Notes: a model not told the origin generated them from the letters alone. A DNA stretch of 64,000 nt from Erigeron canadensis (GCF_010389155.1 NC_057768.1:22639966-22703965), one strand, 5' to 3'. Positions 23,101-35,600 are shown, counted from the stretch's first letter. Program-made: numbers and translations.

Positions 23101-25887
23101 GAGCAACATTAGAATGTTGTTGGGGCATCTCAGCCGGCTTTCACCTGTATACATAAATTACCCTTCTGATACAAACCCGTAAACCCCTTTGTCCGGCCCA
23201 TTATGCTAGCGACTACCAAGTCTGATAGGCCAAATTTGGGAAACGTCTAAAGCCTTAAATTAGGCAAGCGTTAATAGAGAAAGGATATGGCAAAGTTAAA
23301 TAGAACAAACCTCCAAACGTTGTAGATCAGGCATTGCCGAGGCTACTTTTATCTCAGTTAGGTTGTACTTGTCTAGTACACTACTCCAGCTCGGAACACT
23401 CATATTGTAGATTAAATCATTAAAAAGGGCCCCTGGGTAAAGAAGGGTCTTAACTGCAGCTACTGGAAAGACTTCACTTGCGACCAACTGGCTAGATGTA
23501 ACATGGATAGGCGTCGTACACATACCCGATCTACATGGTATCCTAAATTTACGAGCAAAAGATAAGTTACAGAATCTCATCTTTTTAGTATAATATACAT
23601 GCTATCATAATCATGAAGTTAGAAAAAGGAAAAAAAAAAAGAAGCTAATAACCAAGCAAAATAAACATTTTGCTTATGATTGTCATAAACAATAAGCAAC
23701 GGCTGCACACAGCACACTAGATGAATATATAACACACCTAACAACGATGACTACAAATGAATCTAATGCACCAAATTCAATGACATATAAAGAACTAACT
23801 TTGAATTGAACTATTCTAGAATGAGATATTTTTCATTTCTTTTGAATGTCTCAAAGATGAAAGTCTTATGAGATAGAGGGATAATAAAAATGATGGTTTG
23901 GTTCATTAACAACGATTCTAGAATGTGTTTCCTAATGATGATAAGGATAACATTCACAAACCATTTAATCTGAGTAACACATATTTATGTGTTACTTGGC
24001 AACAGATGCTCAGATTTGAAGAATGGTGATTCATAAAGATGTTTAGTTCTATGACGATATCTCTGCAAGGTTTTTTTATTTATTAGTATAACCTCCCTCT
24101 TGATTGTATTTCAAAACAAGCCAATATCGTACAGTTCTATTAGCAGCAGGTTGGCTTGGACTCGGTATTTGTATACTAATGTGATGTGATTAGTTACCAT
24201 TTACCAACAGCAAGCAAGTTCAAAAGGCACCTACATATAATTAAGAGCAGATATAACAGTGGTACACAAGGTTGCCATTCCCTATTCAAAGACAAAGAAT
24301 CATGGTATATAGTATATACACACACGCAGAAAACTAAAACAACCGTTCAGGTAATTTTGATGCATGAAGGGTCAAGGAAAGTGAAAAAACCCGGAAAAAA
24401 TGATTCTAGAAGTAGGCTGCAACTATTTATCCTGAGTGGTGCCTTTCTTTGTTTTTCATTTTATTGTAAATATATTCACTCTTCTTTACTTTGTAGAGAT
24501 CATAAATTCTTTTGCGATGTTTCATTACAATCAAAGTTCTTAAAAGTGCTGACATGGAGCTTTTTGATCAAGAAACCAACTATTCTATTAATGCTTGATC
24601 ACGTAAATGATTATTAGGAAGACAATTTAATAGAAGTTAAAAAAGGGTCAATTAAGCAAGTAACTTATAAATCGATGCATGTTATGTAACTGTGAGAAGC
24701 AACATGCTGGAGTTATGTTATTTTGACATAATTTATCTTCTCTAATACAGATACTGTTATTCGATTGTTACAACCACTTAGGATGGGACCTCTCCAAGTT
24801 AAGAAAAAAGTATCAATGAAAACAAGCTGAGAAAAGTCACCACATTCGATTGGATGACTAGTTGCTACAAAAACACTATAAGCAACTCCTAGTGGATGAT
24901 TATACAGCCCCACTAACGACGCAACCAATGCCAAGCGATTGACAGTGTTTTGTGAAGGGTAAAGCTGCTAAAGCTACATTTTTAATCCCCGAGTTTCTTA
25001 AGGCCCCAAAATTGAGCACTTAAAATATAAGGACTTAAAACCAATCCAAGAAACTTATTAGCATAAAAAGGCCTCATTTTCAAAGTTCCTTTTAGGCCAC
25101 TAAAGTCTTAAGACGCCCCTTGCGATCAAGTAATGATCTTTAATATATTGATGACAACAGTAGCTAGAGCTAGAGCTAAAAATGAAGAAAAAAAAAAAAC
25201 ACCAACCAAGGCAAATATCGGTTCAGTCATATGATATATAGAAACTTGAATGTCTAAATTATATCACAATGTGACACGCAAATGAAATCCTTTAAGTTTA
25301 TGGTTTCTAAAGTGAATCTAACAGCATATTTTCACACATCTTTGTTCGATAACTTATACTAAAATATAGTTTTCTCTAGGGGTGTAAATGAGCCAAACTA
25401 CTCATGAACTACTCGATTTCGACTCGCTAAAATCTCGAATCAAGCAGATCCTAAACAAGCTCGAGCCGAGTTCGAGCATAATGCGGAGATCATTTAATAA
25501 TCAAGCTCAAGGGCCCAAACAAGCTTAAACAAGCATCTTATCTAATACATATAAAATAATCTAATATAATTTAATTAGTAGATATTATTATTATATTAAA
25601 ATTCATAACTAATATTGCTAAAAAATTGTTACTTCTATGTATAATTTGTTTTAAAATAATGAATATACAAAAACTACTTATGAGCCGAGCTCGATATTTA
25701 CTCATAAGACTCGAAACGTTATTAGTAGCATATAAGAAAAAGATCTATATAAATATGTAAGTAATAAAAAAAAAAAAAAGATAGTGAATAGAAATAAGAT
25801 AATAGACCTGAAAAAAGGAATCTGAAAGATGATGAGAAAGAAGAACAAACGCGATGCGTGTATCGGTAGATTTGAAAACTTCGCCAT
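20156..25887 (-). CDS. Unrecognised small plant membrane protein (202 aa)
   Basis: Three exons: 25808-25887, 23311-23542 and 20156-20452. They total 609 bp, giving 202 aa plus stop. Joins are in phase with standard GT-AG borders (donor CAG|GTCT, acceptor TTTAG|G; donor GAG|GTTT, acceptor CCAG|G). The N terminus (MAKFSN, then a hydrophobic run LFFFLIIFQIPFF at about residues 14-26) looks like a signal peptide or membrane anchor. The middle, about 40-104, contains VKTLLYPGALFNDL and VPSWSSVLDKYNLTEIK and appears soluble. Exon 3 encodes three hydrophobic segments, at about 105-121, 127-144 and 156-172. It ends in a Pro/Lys-rich tail (PPPRPVAKP, SKKSKLK), probably cytosolic. I do not recognise the family and assign no function. 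Introns are large (about 2.9 and 2.3 kb) and carry a Helitron, an unexplained ORF and a GAGCCGAG repeat. Confidence 0.82.
20818..21140 (+). mobile_element. Short Helitron in an intron of the membrane-protein gene
   Basis: It begins TCTATACTAC after host A and ends with hairpin-containing sequence CGCCGCAACGTGCGGG, then TTCTCTCG followed by host T. That is a Helitron organisation with CTCG in place of the usual CTRR end. A second copy with the same interior ('gagatgtcattcgatatact', 'ctatgacctatcacc') and the same CTCG end lies at 45163-45596. It is 323 bp and non-coding. It lies in the 2.9-kb intron between exons 2 and 3, antisense to the gene. Confidence 0.75.
21425..21853 (+). other. Unexplained 142-aa ORF within an intron, antisense
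   Basis: An uninterrupted 429-bp frame from ATG at 21425 to TAA at 21853 in otherwise very AT-rich intronic DNA. The encoded peptide is basic and hydrophilic, including RHIHEEPRSRIPHRMGSYGK, TQEELDRGI and VRFSYISKGLNK; no signal peptide or membrane segment is seen. The first 230 bp is also open in a second frame (EFRIEWEVMEKW, AKSLFGVGIKRPYP), and the base composition there is more balanced than its surroundings. It may be a fragment of an organellar insertion or an old mobile-element gene. I recognise neither frame, and whether it is expressed is unknown. Confidence 0.35.
25386..25720. repeat. AGGGGTG-edged GAGCCGAG/CTCGAGC dispersed repeat
   Basis: The left edge is CTAGGGGTGTAAATGAGCC. It is followed by GAACTACTCGA, CGACTCGC, CAAGCTCGAGCCGAG and AAGCTCAAG units, then an AT-rich core, then ATGAGCCGAGCTCGAT and CATAAGACTCG. 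This is a widespread plant dispersed-repeat style. It lies in intron 1 of the membrane-protein gene, about 90 bp from exon 1. Non-coding. Confidence 0.6.
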
Positions 25888-26041
25888 TGATATTGATATT
25901 GATAAATAAATATATAGATACAGATAGATAGATATATATAGAAGAAGATCGCAACTGGAATTCAACTTTTTATATTATGCGTACTCATCAGTCATCACGC
26001 TCTTGTTGGGTTTTTTATATTTGCGAGTTTATCAACAAATT

Positions 26042-28660
26042 TGTTTCAACAACAAACAACAACAACATGACCCAATCTCTACGCAGGGTATGGGGAGTTA
26101 AACTGTAGACAGTCTTATCTTTACACAAAGGTAGAGAGACTGCTTACAAAGGGACCTCCGGCCACAAAAGAGTACAAGACGGAAAATAAGAAATATTTAG
26201 AAAATCATACTTGTCTGTCGAGACTCTAAAAAGAAAAAATACATGTCTGTTGGGTCCGGCTACTATGCGGGTCGAACGTTTATCACTCATGCGTCCAACC
26301 GATATCTTAGAAACATGTTTGACAATACAAATACAAATACGAAAGCAACCATATTGGGCATATTAAACAACATAAAAGTAGCAAACTAATACGTAACTCG
26401 AAGAAGTAGTAGGAAACAACAAGACAAACATACAAATAAATAAGAAATGACAAAACCTGAAAAGATCCCGATTGAGCCAAGGTAGTAACTACTTCTAAAC
26501 AACCTATGGAAAAAAGGACCTTAGGCCACCTAGCTATCCTAATCCTAATCCTCTCACTTGCTCTTCTAAACCAATAAACTAGTCCTAAACCTCTAGTCCT
26601 CTATATAAACTCTCATTGGTCATGTCCTCCGACAACCATCTTGGGGAAAACAAACACAAGAGTAACCTCCCCCTCGGTTTAGGCCTCTCGAGACTCAAGG
26701 CCAAAAACCCCTACGAAAGGTCACAGAGAACCAAAGTCTAAATAAAAAGTCTACTTAATCTAAAACCCATATGCCTTACCCTCGCATTCCACTACCTCTA
26801 CCTGGAAGCTCCTCTAACGCATTCGGAATTCCGTACTTCCAACTCCATCTACCTACCACTCTTCCTGTCACGTCAAAGTACTCTGTAGCGTAGCTAAGCC
26901 ACTTCTCTAGGCCAAACCCTCACAAACCTCCTTTGGCAAGGCAATATGGGAAAAGAAGACTATCTAGGTCGCCCAAAAGTCCTACCCTAACCTACTATTC
27001 TACTCTAATCCTAGTTCTCATGCCGTCCTATCTGACGTCATGTCCTCCGACAGACCAAGTTCAATTAGATCCTTCGCTAATCGATCCCCCCACCTCATCT
27101 TTGGTCGTCCCCTTCTTCGTATGCCGTCCACGTGAATAGACTCCGCTCTCCTTAGTGGTGCAGTTTCATCCCTTCTCCTAACATGGCCAAACCATCTCAA
27201 GCGCTCTTCCCTTAGCTTGTTAATGATGGTCCTTACTTCAAGTTCTGCTCTAAAAACTCCCGTCGGGATCCTGTCTGCTAAGGTCTTCCCGCAAGTCCAC
27301 CTTAACATCCTCATCTCATCCACCTCTATTCGAGCCGCTTGGGCTTTCGTCATCGCCCAACATTCTGACCCGTATAGCATAGTCGGTCTAATAGCCACTC
27401 TATAGAACTTCTCTTTCAGCTTTAGCGGGATCCTCTTGTCGCACATGACTCCCGTAGCTGCTCTCCACTTCATCCATCCGACTTGGATTCGATGTGTCAC
27501 GTCTTCGTCTATCCCACCCGATTTGTGGGCATATTCTAAAGACTCCTTTGGACGCAATATGTGGCCCCCAATGCTAATAACCTCATCCCCATTTTGTCTT
27601 ATCTCCTGGTTATCGAAGTCACATCTAAGGTATTTTGTCTTCTCTCGGCTCATGCACAAACCATGGTCTTCAAGGGCTTCTCTCCATTTCTCTAGCCTCT
27701 GGTTTAGTTCCTCTGTCGATCTCGCTATTAGCGCAATGTCATCGGCAAAAATCACACACCACCGTAGTTCCTCCTCTAGGCCCCTGGACAATTCGTCTAG
27801 GATCAACGTGAAAAGGTATGGGCTAAGCGCCGAACCCTGGTGTAGGTCCATATCTACCGAGAAAAGTTCTGTGTTCCCCACAGGGGTTCGAACACCGGTC
27901 CTTTCCCTATCGTACATATCCCTAATAACCCTAATGTATCTCCCCTTAACCCCTTTCGCTTGTAGCGTCCTCCAAATCAGCTGTCGTGGTACACTATCAT
28001 ATGCCTTTTCCAAATCTAGGAAGGCACAGTGTAGCGCTTTTTTGTCTTTCCTTATAGTTCTCCATAAGGCTTTTGGTGATATGAATAGCCTCCATTGTCG
28101 ACCTACCTGGCATAAAACTAAATTGGTTCTCTGCCACCTTTGTAACCCTTCTAAGCCTCATATCTATCACTCTCTCCCATAGCTTCATGGTATGACTTAG
28201 GAGTTTAATGCCCCTATAGTTACTACAACTCTGCACGTCCCCCTTGTTCTTATAGATAGGTATGACCTCGCTAAGTCTCCATTCTTCTGGCATTTTTGCA
28301 CTTGTCCAAATCTTGTTAAAAAGGCTTGTCAGCAATCTTATCCCCACATCTCCCAAGCATCTCCATGCCTCGATAGGAATTTGGTCTGGACATGTTGCTT
28401 TGTTTCTCCCCATCTTCTTTAGGGCGAGCCTTACTTCCTCTTGGCTGATCCTCGGAGTATCGTCGTCGTCGCAACATATGTCTAAGTGAGTACCGTGATC
28501 GATTCCTCCTTCACTTCGCCCCGACTCTCTTCTATTAAACAGGTTGGCGAAGTACTCTTCCCATCTTTTCCTAATGTCTTCTATCTTCACAATGCTCCGT
28601 CCGCTTTCATCCTTAATATAGATGACGTCTCCTAAATCCCTATATATTTGTATTTCTTTC
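26042..28660 (-). mobile_element. 5'-truncated RTE-like LINE (non-LTR retrotransposon)
   Basis: A minus-strand element with a reverse transcriptase remnant (27006-28650), a roughly 950-bp 3' region and a terminal (GTT/TTG)n tail, seen on the plus strand as (CAA)n at 26044-26066. That tail is characteristic of plant RTE elements. The 5' part, including the endonuclease, is missing: homology ends near 28660. No target duplication could be assigned because the 5' break is not sharply defined. The element lies between two divergent genes, with its 3' tail about 155 bp upstream of the membrane-protein gene's start codon and in the same orientation. Confidence 0.85.
27006..28650 (-). pseudogene. 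LINE reverse transcriptase pseudogene
   Basis: The upstream frame (28590-28010) has the RT fingers: MGRNKATCPDQIPIEAW, NYRGIKLLSHTMKLWERV and FMPGRSTMEAI. The downstream frame (28013-27018) carries MEKAYDSVPR (the first catalytic Asp of the family sits just upstream, across the frame break), GSALSPYLF, VIFADDIALIA (catalytic FADD motif) and the C-terminal region with RLRWFGHVRR and GRPKMRWGD. The frames are split by a single-base change in an A6 run near 28045. A TGA at 27018-27020 sits where the family normally has Trp in a DRTAW-type ending, with a second stop 12 codons later. Both lesions suggest a fairly recent loss of function on top of 5' truncation. Confidence 0.9.
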
Positions 28661-29208
28661 TTTTAGTCCCCCCTAAAAAACATTTAACTCCTTGAACATA
28701 AATACTTATTTAATCTTAATTTATATTTAAACTCAAAAGGACACGATAAAATCTGAGCTCAATAGACTTGTGAAAAAAACTGTTGCGAGAGGATTGTTCT
28801 TGAATGTGGTTGCTTTCCATAAATTATGATCTAAGTACTTATAGGCAATGTAAAACGCCTATAACAAGTATCATCATTCGATTAAATCTACAACATAGAG
28901 AATGTGGACAACGACATTTATGAATTTGAATTTTGTCTGATGTTCATATCAACTAATGGCATATTGGACATTTGTAGAGAGCTTTTCTTAACTTGAAATC
29001 TTTTAAATCCCATGTTGACCTTTTTTATGTTTCGATTGTCCGACGATTGTAAAATGTACAGCTCGTGAGTTATTTTCATCTCATACAATGTTAGGTGTTT
29101 TCAAGTTGATATTTATATGCAACATATGTTTATATCTTTTAAATTTAATCTTCAATTTGGCTAAGTGTTATGAATCTTTGTCCAAAAACACAACTTCCAT
29201 ATAATATA
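28661..29208. other. Intergenic, no gene seen
   Basis: AT-rich DNA between the LINE truncation point and a small Helitron. Nothing coding or structured was recognised. Confidence 0.5.
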
Positions 29209-29630
29209 TCTATACTCCTTTAATAAGCAAACTACCTCACCCTTTTTTTTAACACCTCTACCTTTAAAATGTCTTTTATGCCCTCCTAATTTACACTACC
29301 CTATTTTTTCTCCATCACGCTCATTACACACACATACGTTCATCCGATTTCCGATTTTCTCTCCCTCCCCCCTTCTCTGATTTTCTCCCCCCATAAACAC
29401 CATCCACCACCTCCCCAAATACCACCATCCACCGCCGCAATCCACCTTTTATGTACGCTATCCCCCCATAAACACCATCCACCACCGCCCCAAAAACCAC
29501 CATCAAACCACCATCCACCGCCGCCGGCTTATTTTTTTTTCCCTTTTTCATTGCCGCCGCCCCACAAACCACTATCAAACCACCGGCGTTTTTTTTTATT
29601 CCCCGCTGCATCGCACGGGTACAACGCTAG
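29209..29630 (+). mobile_element. Small non-autonomous Helitron
   Basis: It starts TCTATACTCC after host A and ends with the hairpin region CCGCTGCATCGCACGGG, then TACAACGCTAG at 29630 followed by host T. This is the expected TC...CTAG structure with insertion between A and T. The 422-bp interior is rich in CCACC/CCGCC repeats (CACCATCCACC units), which create a spurious minus-strand frame. No Rep or helicase coding sequence. Confidence 0.8.
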
Positions 29631-30769
29631 TTTACATACATGGAAACTTAATTTTAATACAAGAATATATATGTAAGCCGAAACCTAGTTCCACTTAAAA
29701 AAACCTTAGATTGAGCCGAATTTAAACATTTCTATCAACAAATCTTACGAATTTGTGACTAGGACTTAGACAACCTTTTAATCAATTCCTATGCATATAC
29801 ATATAAATATATTAAGATTCTTAGCTTATAGCTATTTTTCAAATAAAATACTTAATATGGATTGCAAAATGATCGACATAACACAACAGGTTAAACACGA
29901 GTTCAACCTTTTAACACAAATGAGCATGGTACCTGCGTAATACGGTGACAGTAGTGGGGAAGACAATCTGCTTTATTAGGGATTTTGGGTAGTTATGTAA
30001 AGAAAAAAAAAGACAAAAAAGTTCAAGGGCAAATAAGGTATTTCAAAGACAGAAATATTTAATAGGGGAGATTTGCTTTATTAGGGAGTTGAGATTATTA
30101 AACACATCAATCCATAGGGTATGTTTGACAAAACTAGTTATAGCTCGTAACTATAACTTTTAGTTGGAATTATAGGCTGTAAATTTTAAGCAAAGCTCTT
30201 AACTAAAACTTTTATTTTTCAAAGGTGTTTGGTGCAATAACTGCATATTAAAATTATAAAATGATCATAAAAGACAAAATATTATAACAATAAAAATGTC
30301 ATTATATATAAGTAAATGCAAAAAAAAGATACACTTAAAAAAGTAAAATCAAACATAAAATGATGATTAAAAATCATTGACGTCGTGCATCTCATATTAA
30401 ATCAGTAATTTCATCTCGAATATGTTTTATCTCATTAGACGTCTTTCAAAGAAGTTTTTGAAGTTTGTTTTATGATCATATTGTTTCATTTTTTAGGAGT
30501 TTCTTTTTTAAAACGTAAAGCTAAAGGTCATAATTTTTTTTTTTTTGAAAAGATTGTATCAATCAAAGCCTAACCTGTCATTTGTCAACTCAAACGCGAT
30601 AGATTTTTTTTAACACAAAGTTAGTTTTTTCTTCTTTCTAATAGTTTAGTACTCGTAAAACTTTGGGTGGCATTTGGGTACATTTTCCAAACTTATAGAT
30701 TAGATTCCATTTTCATTTCATTTTTCATCATCCAAAAACAAGTACCCACATTTCTTGTTCCTTTCATTC
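29631..30769. other. Upstream region of the OCP3-like gene
   Basis: AT-rich intergenic DNA containing the expected promoter and 5' UTR of the gene starting at 30770; no specific promoter element is assigned. 'aatctgctttattaggga' (29967) recurs as 'gatttgctttattagggag' (30069). From about 30117, 'gggtatgtttgacaaaac' and 'ttttagttggaattatag' resemble hAT-type MITE ends seen in plants; a possible inverted partner is 'ttgtcaactcaaacg' near 30584, but the match is weak. Confidence 0.45.
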
Positions 30770-32632
30770 ATGGCATCATCATCAGCATCAGCTCTTCTTC
30801 AGTTTTGTACAATTCAATTTCATTCGTATACACAACGTGTCTTCCACGCGCCACCTACCGTCTATATAAACCTCCGCCCATTATCTTCTCGGTGCTCCGT
30901 CATTACATGTGCTCGCCGTCGTACTACCAACAGCAGCTCTTCAATATCCAGAAAAACCAGCAAAAAGGTCCTTACTTCAATTCATTTCCATATTTTTTCT
31001 ACTTTTTTTTTTTAATGCAAAATTGAGTTTCTATTTTTTATTATTAAGAAGGGCCCTAAAAAAGTTAGTATATATTTATATAAATTTCCCAATTAGAAGT
31101 TCAGTTTTTGCGAAAACATAATTTCAAATTTTTTTTTTTTTAAAAAGATAACGAATCTTCAAATAATTCAAGTTTCTCAATTCAGGAACTAACTTTAGTG
31201 TTAAAAAATCATTGTATTTTCTTTTTTTTTGCTGATAGATAAACTTTTGCTCTATTTTTGTTCGAATATATATTTTACATTCCCCGTAAATTATGTAAAT
31301 ACATTCAGAATGTTGCCCTATTATATATAACAACCTGCTTTTAGGTTTTCTTTGTTTTATGCCTTATTTTTTTACTTTTCGCATTTTATAAAAGTTTCAT
31401 TTTTAACCGATATCCCAAAAATTCGATAAAATTTTTGTTAACTCGTATATGATGACGCATGTTTTAGTTTGTAAACCGTGGTAGGTATGCTAGGATTCTC
31501 TAAAAAAAGTTGGATAAAGTTTGAAAATTCCAAATGTAAGTCATTATCGAATTTAACTTATGTCACATTATTCTTGCAAGCAAATTTATATCATGCCATA
31601 TCCAGTTCGACAAGAGTTTTGCGGTTTTATCAAAAATTTTGTTACTCGTACTAGATTGTTAAAAAGGGACAAGTTTTAGCTGTATGATGAGTAAACAAGA
31701 AATGATAGAAATACGTAAGTTGTCTCGTTTTGGACAAAATGAAAAGTAGGTTGATATTTTAAATAAGAAGCCTTGTGATAAATATTATTGTTGGTTTTTG
31801 TTTAATTACTTGATTGTATATGTGTGCGTGTTTAAACATTTATATATACTGTTTTTGTGCAGCAAGGTTTTGGTCAAAAAACTGTTGGTAAGGAGGAAGA
31901 TATTGAAGAGGATGCATTTGAAGCACTTTTTAAGCAGCTAGAGGAGGATCTTAAAAACGATGGCTTATCATTTGATGACGATGATGACGAGATAAGTGAG
32001 GAAGATCTTATAAAGCTTGAACGTGAGCTGGAGGAAGCACTAGCTGACGACGAATTGTTAGGATTGTTTAATGATGATGCGGAAGATGATGAGAAAGTTG
32101 AGGTGGAAATCAAAAGCAACAAAGTGTTGAATAAAAAAGGTACAACGGTCAGTGAAGTAATTGAGAAGGAAGTTGAATTTAACAAAGTAATAGAAGTGGA
32201 AGCGAAGCACCAAAATCAAAGCGAGTGGGAAGGTGAAATTGAAGAAGACAGAGATGAAGATGATGTAGATGAAGAAGAAGAAGGACCACTGGAGCTTAAA
32301 AGATGGCAGCTTCGGAGATTGGCATATGCACTTAAAGATGGACGCCGTAAGACTAGTGTAAGCGAGTGGGAGATTGGCAACTCTGATGTTATAACTTGTG
32401 GTGTTTTTTTTTTATTTTTTTAACAAAACTAGACAGACCACTACATGAATAGCACAATCGTGAAACTAAATGCAAAGGCTGTAATATCTATAGGAACATG
32501 GTTAGGCTGGATAAGAATTTTCATTTTGTTGGATCAATAGGGAACCCCTATATAATGTTTCAGAGATCACCCTTATTGCAGTGCAGGGTTTATCTTTATA
32601 GGTGTCATCACAGATTCATGGTGCTCTGAAGT

Positions 32633-32669
<37 letters not shown>

Positions 32670-35600
32670 CAATAGTTATTAGGCAAAGGACATATATATG
32701 TTTTCCTTTTTTTATGTGGCGATGAATTCTTTCGTCCACCTAGCAGTTCTTGTTGGATTTATATATTGTTGCAATGCTTGAATGCAGATCAAGAATCTGG
32801 CTGCAGACTTATGCCTCGATAGAGCTATTGTTCTTGAATTACTTCGTGACCCCCCTCCGGATCTTCTTATGTTGAGTGCTTCATTACCTGATAAAGCCGA
32901 TTCAAAGATATTGAAGACTGTAATCACACCTGAGGATGCTGCTCTGTTGGCAAGTGAAAGAGATGCAATAAAAGGTAATACCACCAAAAAGGTTCCGGTT
33001 CATGAAATGCAAAATAACTGGTCTGCTCAGAAGAGACTGAAGAAAGTGCATGTTGAGACACTTGAAAGAGTTTATAGACGATCAAAACGTCCCACTGTGA
33101 GTGAAATCCTGCTCCTCTAATTTTTAATTGCGTAAATGTGGTTCGCTCAGATGAGTCAAATGAAAAACATTAGCTAAAAAGGGAACGAGTCAATTGGGTC
33201 TAACGGGCCATATTGTCGCATGCCGCACATAGACTACTTTAAAAGCATACCACCTCTTAAACTGTTTGCAAAGATTTAGTTAATTTTAAAAATAAATTTG
33301 TAGATGTAATGCTATTGTTGTGTGAGTTAGAAGTGGATACAATTTGTAATCATAGTTGAAATTTAAGCTATTTACAAAGATTTTTTTTTTTTTTTTTTTT
33401 GGGGGGGGGGGGGGGGAAGGGAATTTGAGGCTGTTAGGCATCTAAGTTGGGTGAAAAACCTCTCACATCCCATTTTTTAAACCATAAAAAACATGGGGGC
33501 CCAACATTTATTAAAATATTAATAAATTAGTATGTGAGGGGTTTTTTTACCTAAGTTGGGTGCATAACAGCCCCATACTCACTTTTCCCATTTATAAATA
33601 AAGTAAATTGTTTCTACTCTCTAGCTCAACCCCCCAAACCCAATGCATTATAACACATTACTCAACCTGCCATCTTCCCACCGCTAGTAGTTACTGAAGC
33701 TGTGTTTTGCATTATGACAATAGATCAAGTCTATATATACTCCTGTATATTACATTTAACCCACTACACTCCAAAAGTTCTTTAAATCAATATAACATTC
33801 GTTCCTTAATCCATCACAATGACTCATCTTTTAAATACTTTGTTTATAGTCTTTCAGAGTTTCATCTCAACCACTCATCTTTTCAGTATCCAATCATTTT
33901 AATCAATACCATTCATTTCATTAGATTATAAGCGTGTAAGTGTGTAACCCGTACAAATCATTTCACACTGTCAAGTCATTGCTGACCATGAAGTGTTCGG
34001 CCCGTCACATTGCGCAGGTAAATGCTTGATGATCTTTCATGTAAGTAGGATAGGTGTATGAAGGTCTATGGTTATATGGGATGAAGTAGTCGTTGAAGCC
34101 TGGGCACTTCTTGGTTGAGCATATGTATGATATAACTCTGAAGTCTAAGCCAACTAACTAGTGACATTAATACGTTCAGATATCTAAGGAAAATAAAGAA
34201 CATGCTAATAGTAGTTTTATTTTCATAGAAAGTTCAATACTTTATTGTTGAAGTGTTCCACTGTATTGCAACATTTCTATATTGGGAAAAGTTGAGATAA
34301 CTTAGCGTGCATTATCATAACTGCAATAGTTCTTTTTAATTTGGGTTTAAAAGATTCCCTTATTTTGTTCACTGAAAGTTTTAGATAACTAGTTGAAGAA
34401 TCTTTACAGATAACATTCTAAATTTCATGGGATGAAGCTGCTAAGTGTGGCCCAACTGTCAATTGTGTCACAACTGTTAATTGTGTTTTATGTTAATTGT
34501 GTATTTTTTTTGCATTTTAGAGAAAGTTAAATTTTTATTTGTGGTTTTTTGTATTTTATGCAGAATGCAATGATTAGCAACATTGTGCATGTGACGAAAA
34601 TACCTCGCAGGAAAGTTCTGAAATGGTTCGAAGATAAACGTGATGAAGATGGTGTTCCCGATCGACGTCTACCATATCAAAGGTTTGCTTCTGAATCTAT
34701 ATTAACTTCATAGTTCAAGTTTTCAACACATGCGTCTGAAAATCGGTTCAAAGTCCTATTTAAGTGTTCTCGTATAGTCAAAATCAGAAAAAGAGAAACA
34801 CCATGCATGTTTTGAATGTCATTACTTTTAACTTTGAGTTCAGTCAACAAAACATTTCCTCAACTATAGCTTTGAGTGAAAGTGTTGCATATGTTGCATG
34901 AATATAAAGAGCTTGGTTATGTATCTGGCTGTGATTTGGATTTTGGACTATCGCTATTGAGTTTTTGCTTGTTTATTCTCGATCACTTTAAAGTTGTTTG
35001 TACATTCTAAAATGTGGAGGAGGTCAGGCAGGTTGGGTTGGGTTGGGTTGGGTTGGGTAGTGTATCAAAATGGGGGTGGATTAGACAAGCTTTAGATGTG
35101 GGTCTGAATATGTTAGGTCAGATTGGGTTGGCCTGTCAACACTTTATAATCCATTTTGGCTTGTAAATAACAAATACAGTATCAGATTTGATTACAAGTA
35201 GGTGAAATTTCACTAAAACAACATTCATTTGCATTTGGTCCATTTTGGTAAGCATATTTTGGTTGTCCTATTGCATAGTTAAGCTCTGTTTTAATGGCCC
35301 ATGTTTGTAAATATGACCAGTGAAGCTGTAACATTGTTAAACCGGCATTTTTTTTATATCCTTTTGTAGTTATTATTATAGTATAATGGCCTGTTCTGGC
35401 GATCATACTTTTGTTTTGTATGATTTGGCTAATTATTGTTTTCAACAGGTTATGGTAACGTTTATGGTTTTGATTCAAACAAGCATCCCGTAAGATATGA
35501 GTTTCTATTAACGAACACGGTTTTGATTGGATTTTACACATGTTTTGATGTCAATTTTTTTGACCTTTGTCAAAGCATTTCGAACATATTATAATTATTC

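Noticed and set aside
24186..24617. 143-aa plus-strand frame within intron 1 of the membrane-protein gene
   Set aside because: The composition follows the AT-rich intron, with no domain or splice context; probably a chance ORF.
27436..28182. 248-aa plus-strand frame
   Set aside because: It is the antisense shadow of the LINE reverse transcriptase.
31874..32185. Serine-rich 103-aa minus-strand frame
   Set aside because: It is antisense to the acidic exon 2 of the OCP3-like gene; the serines reflect GAT/GAA codons read in reverse.
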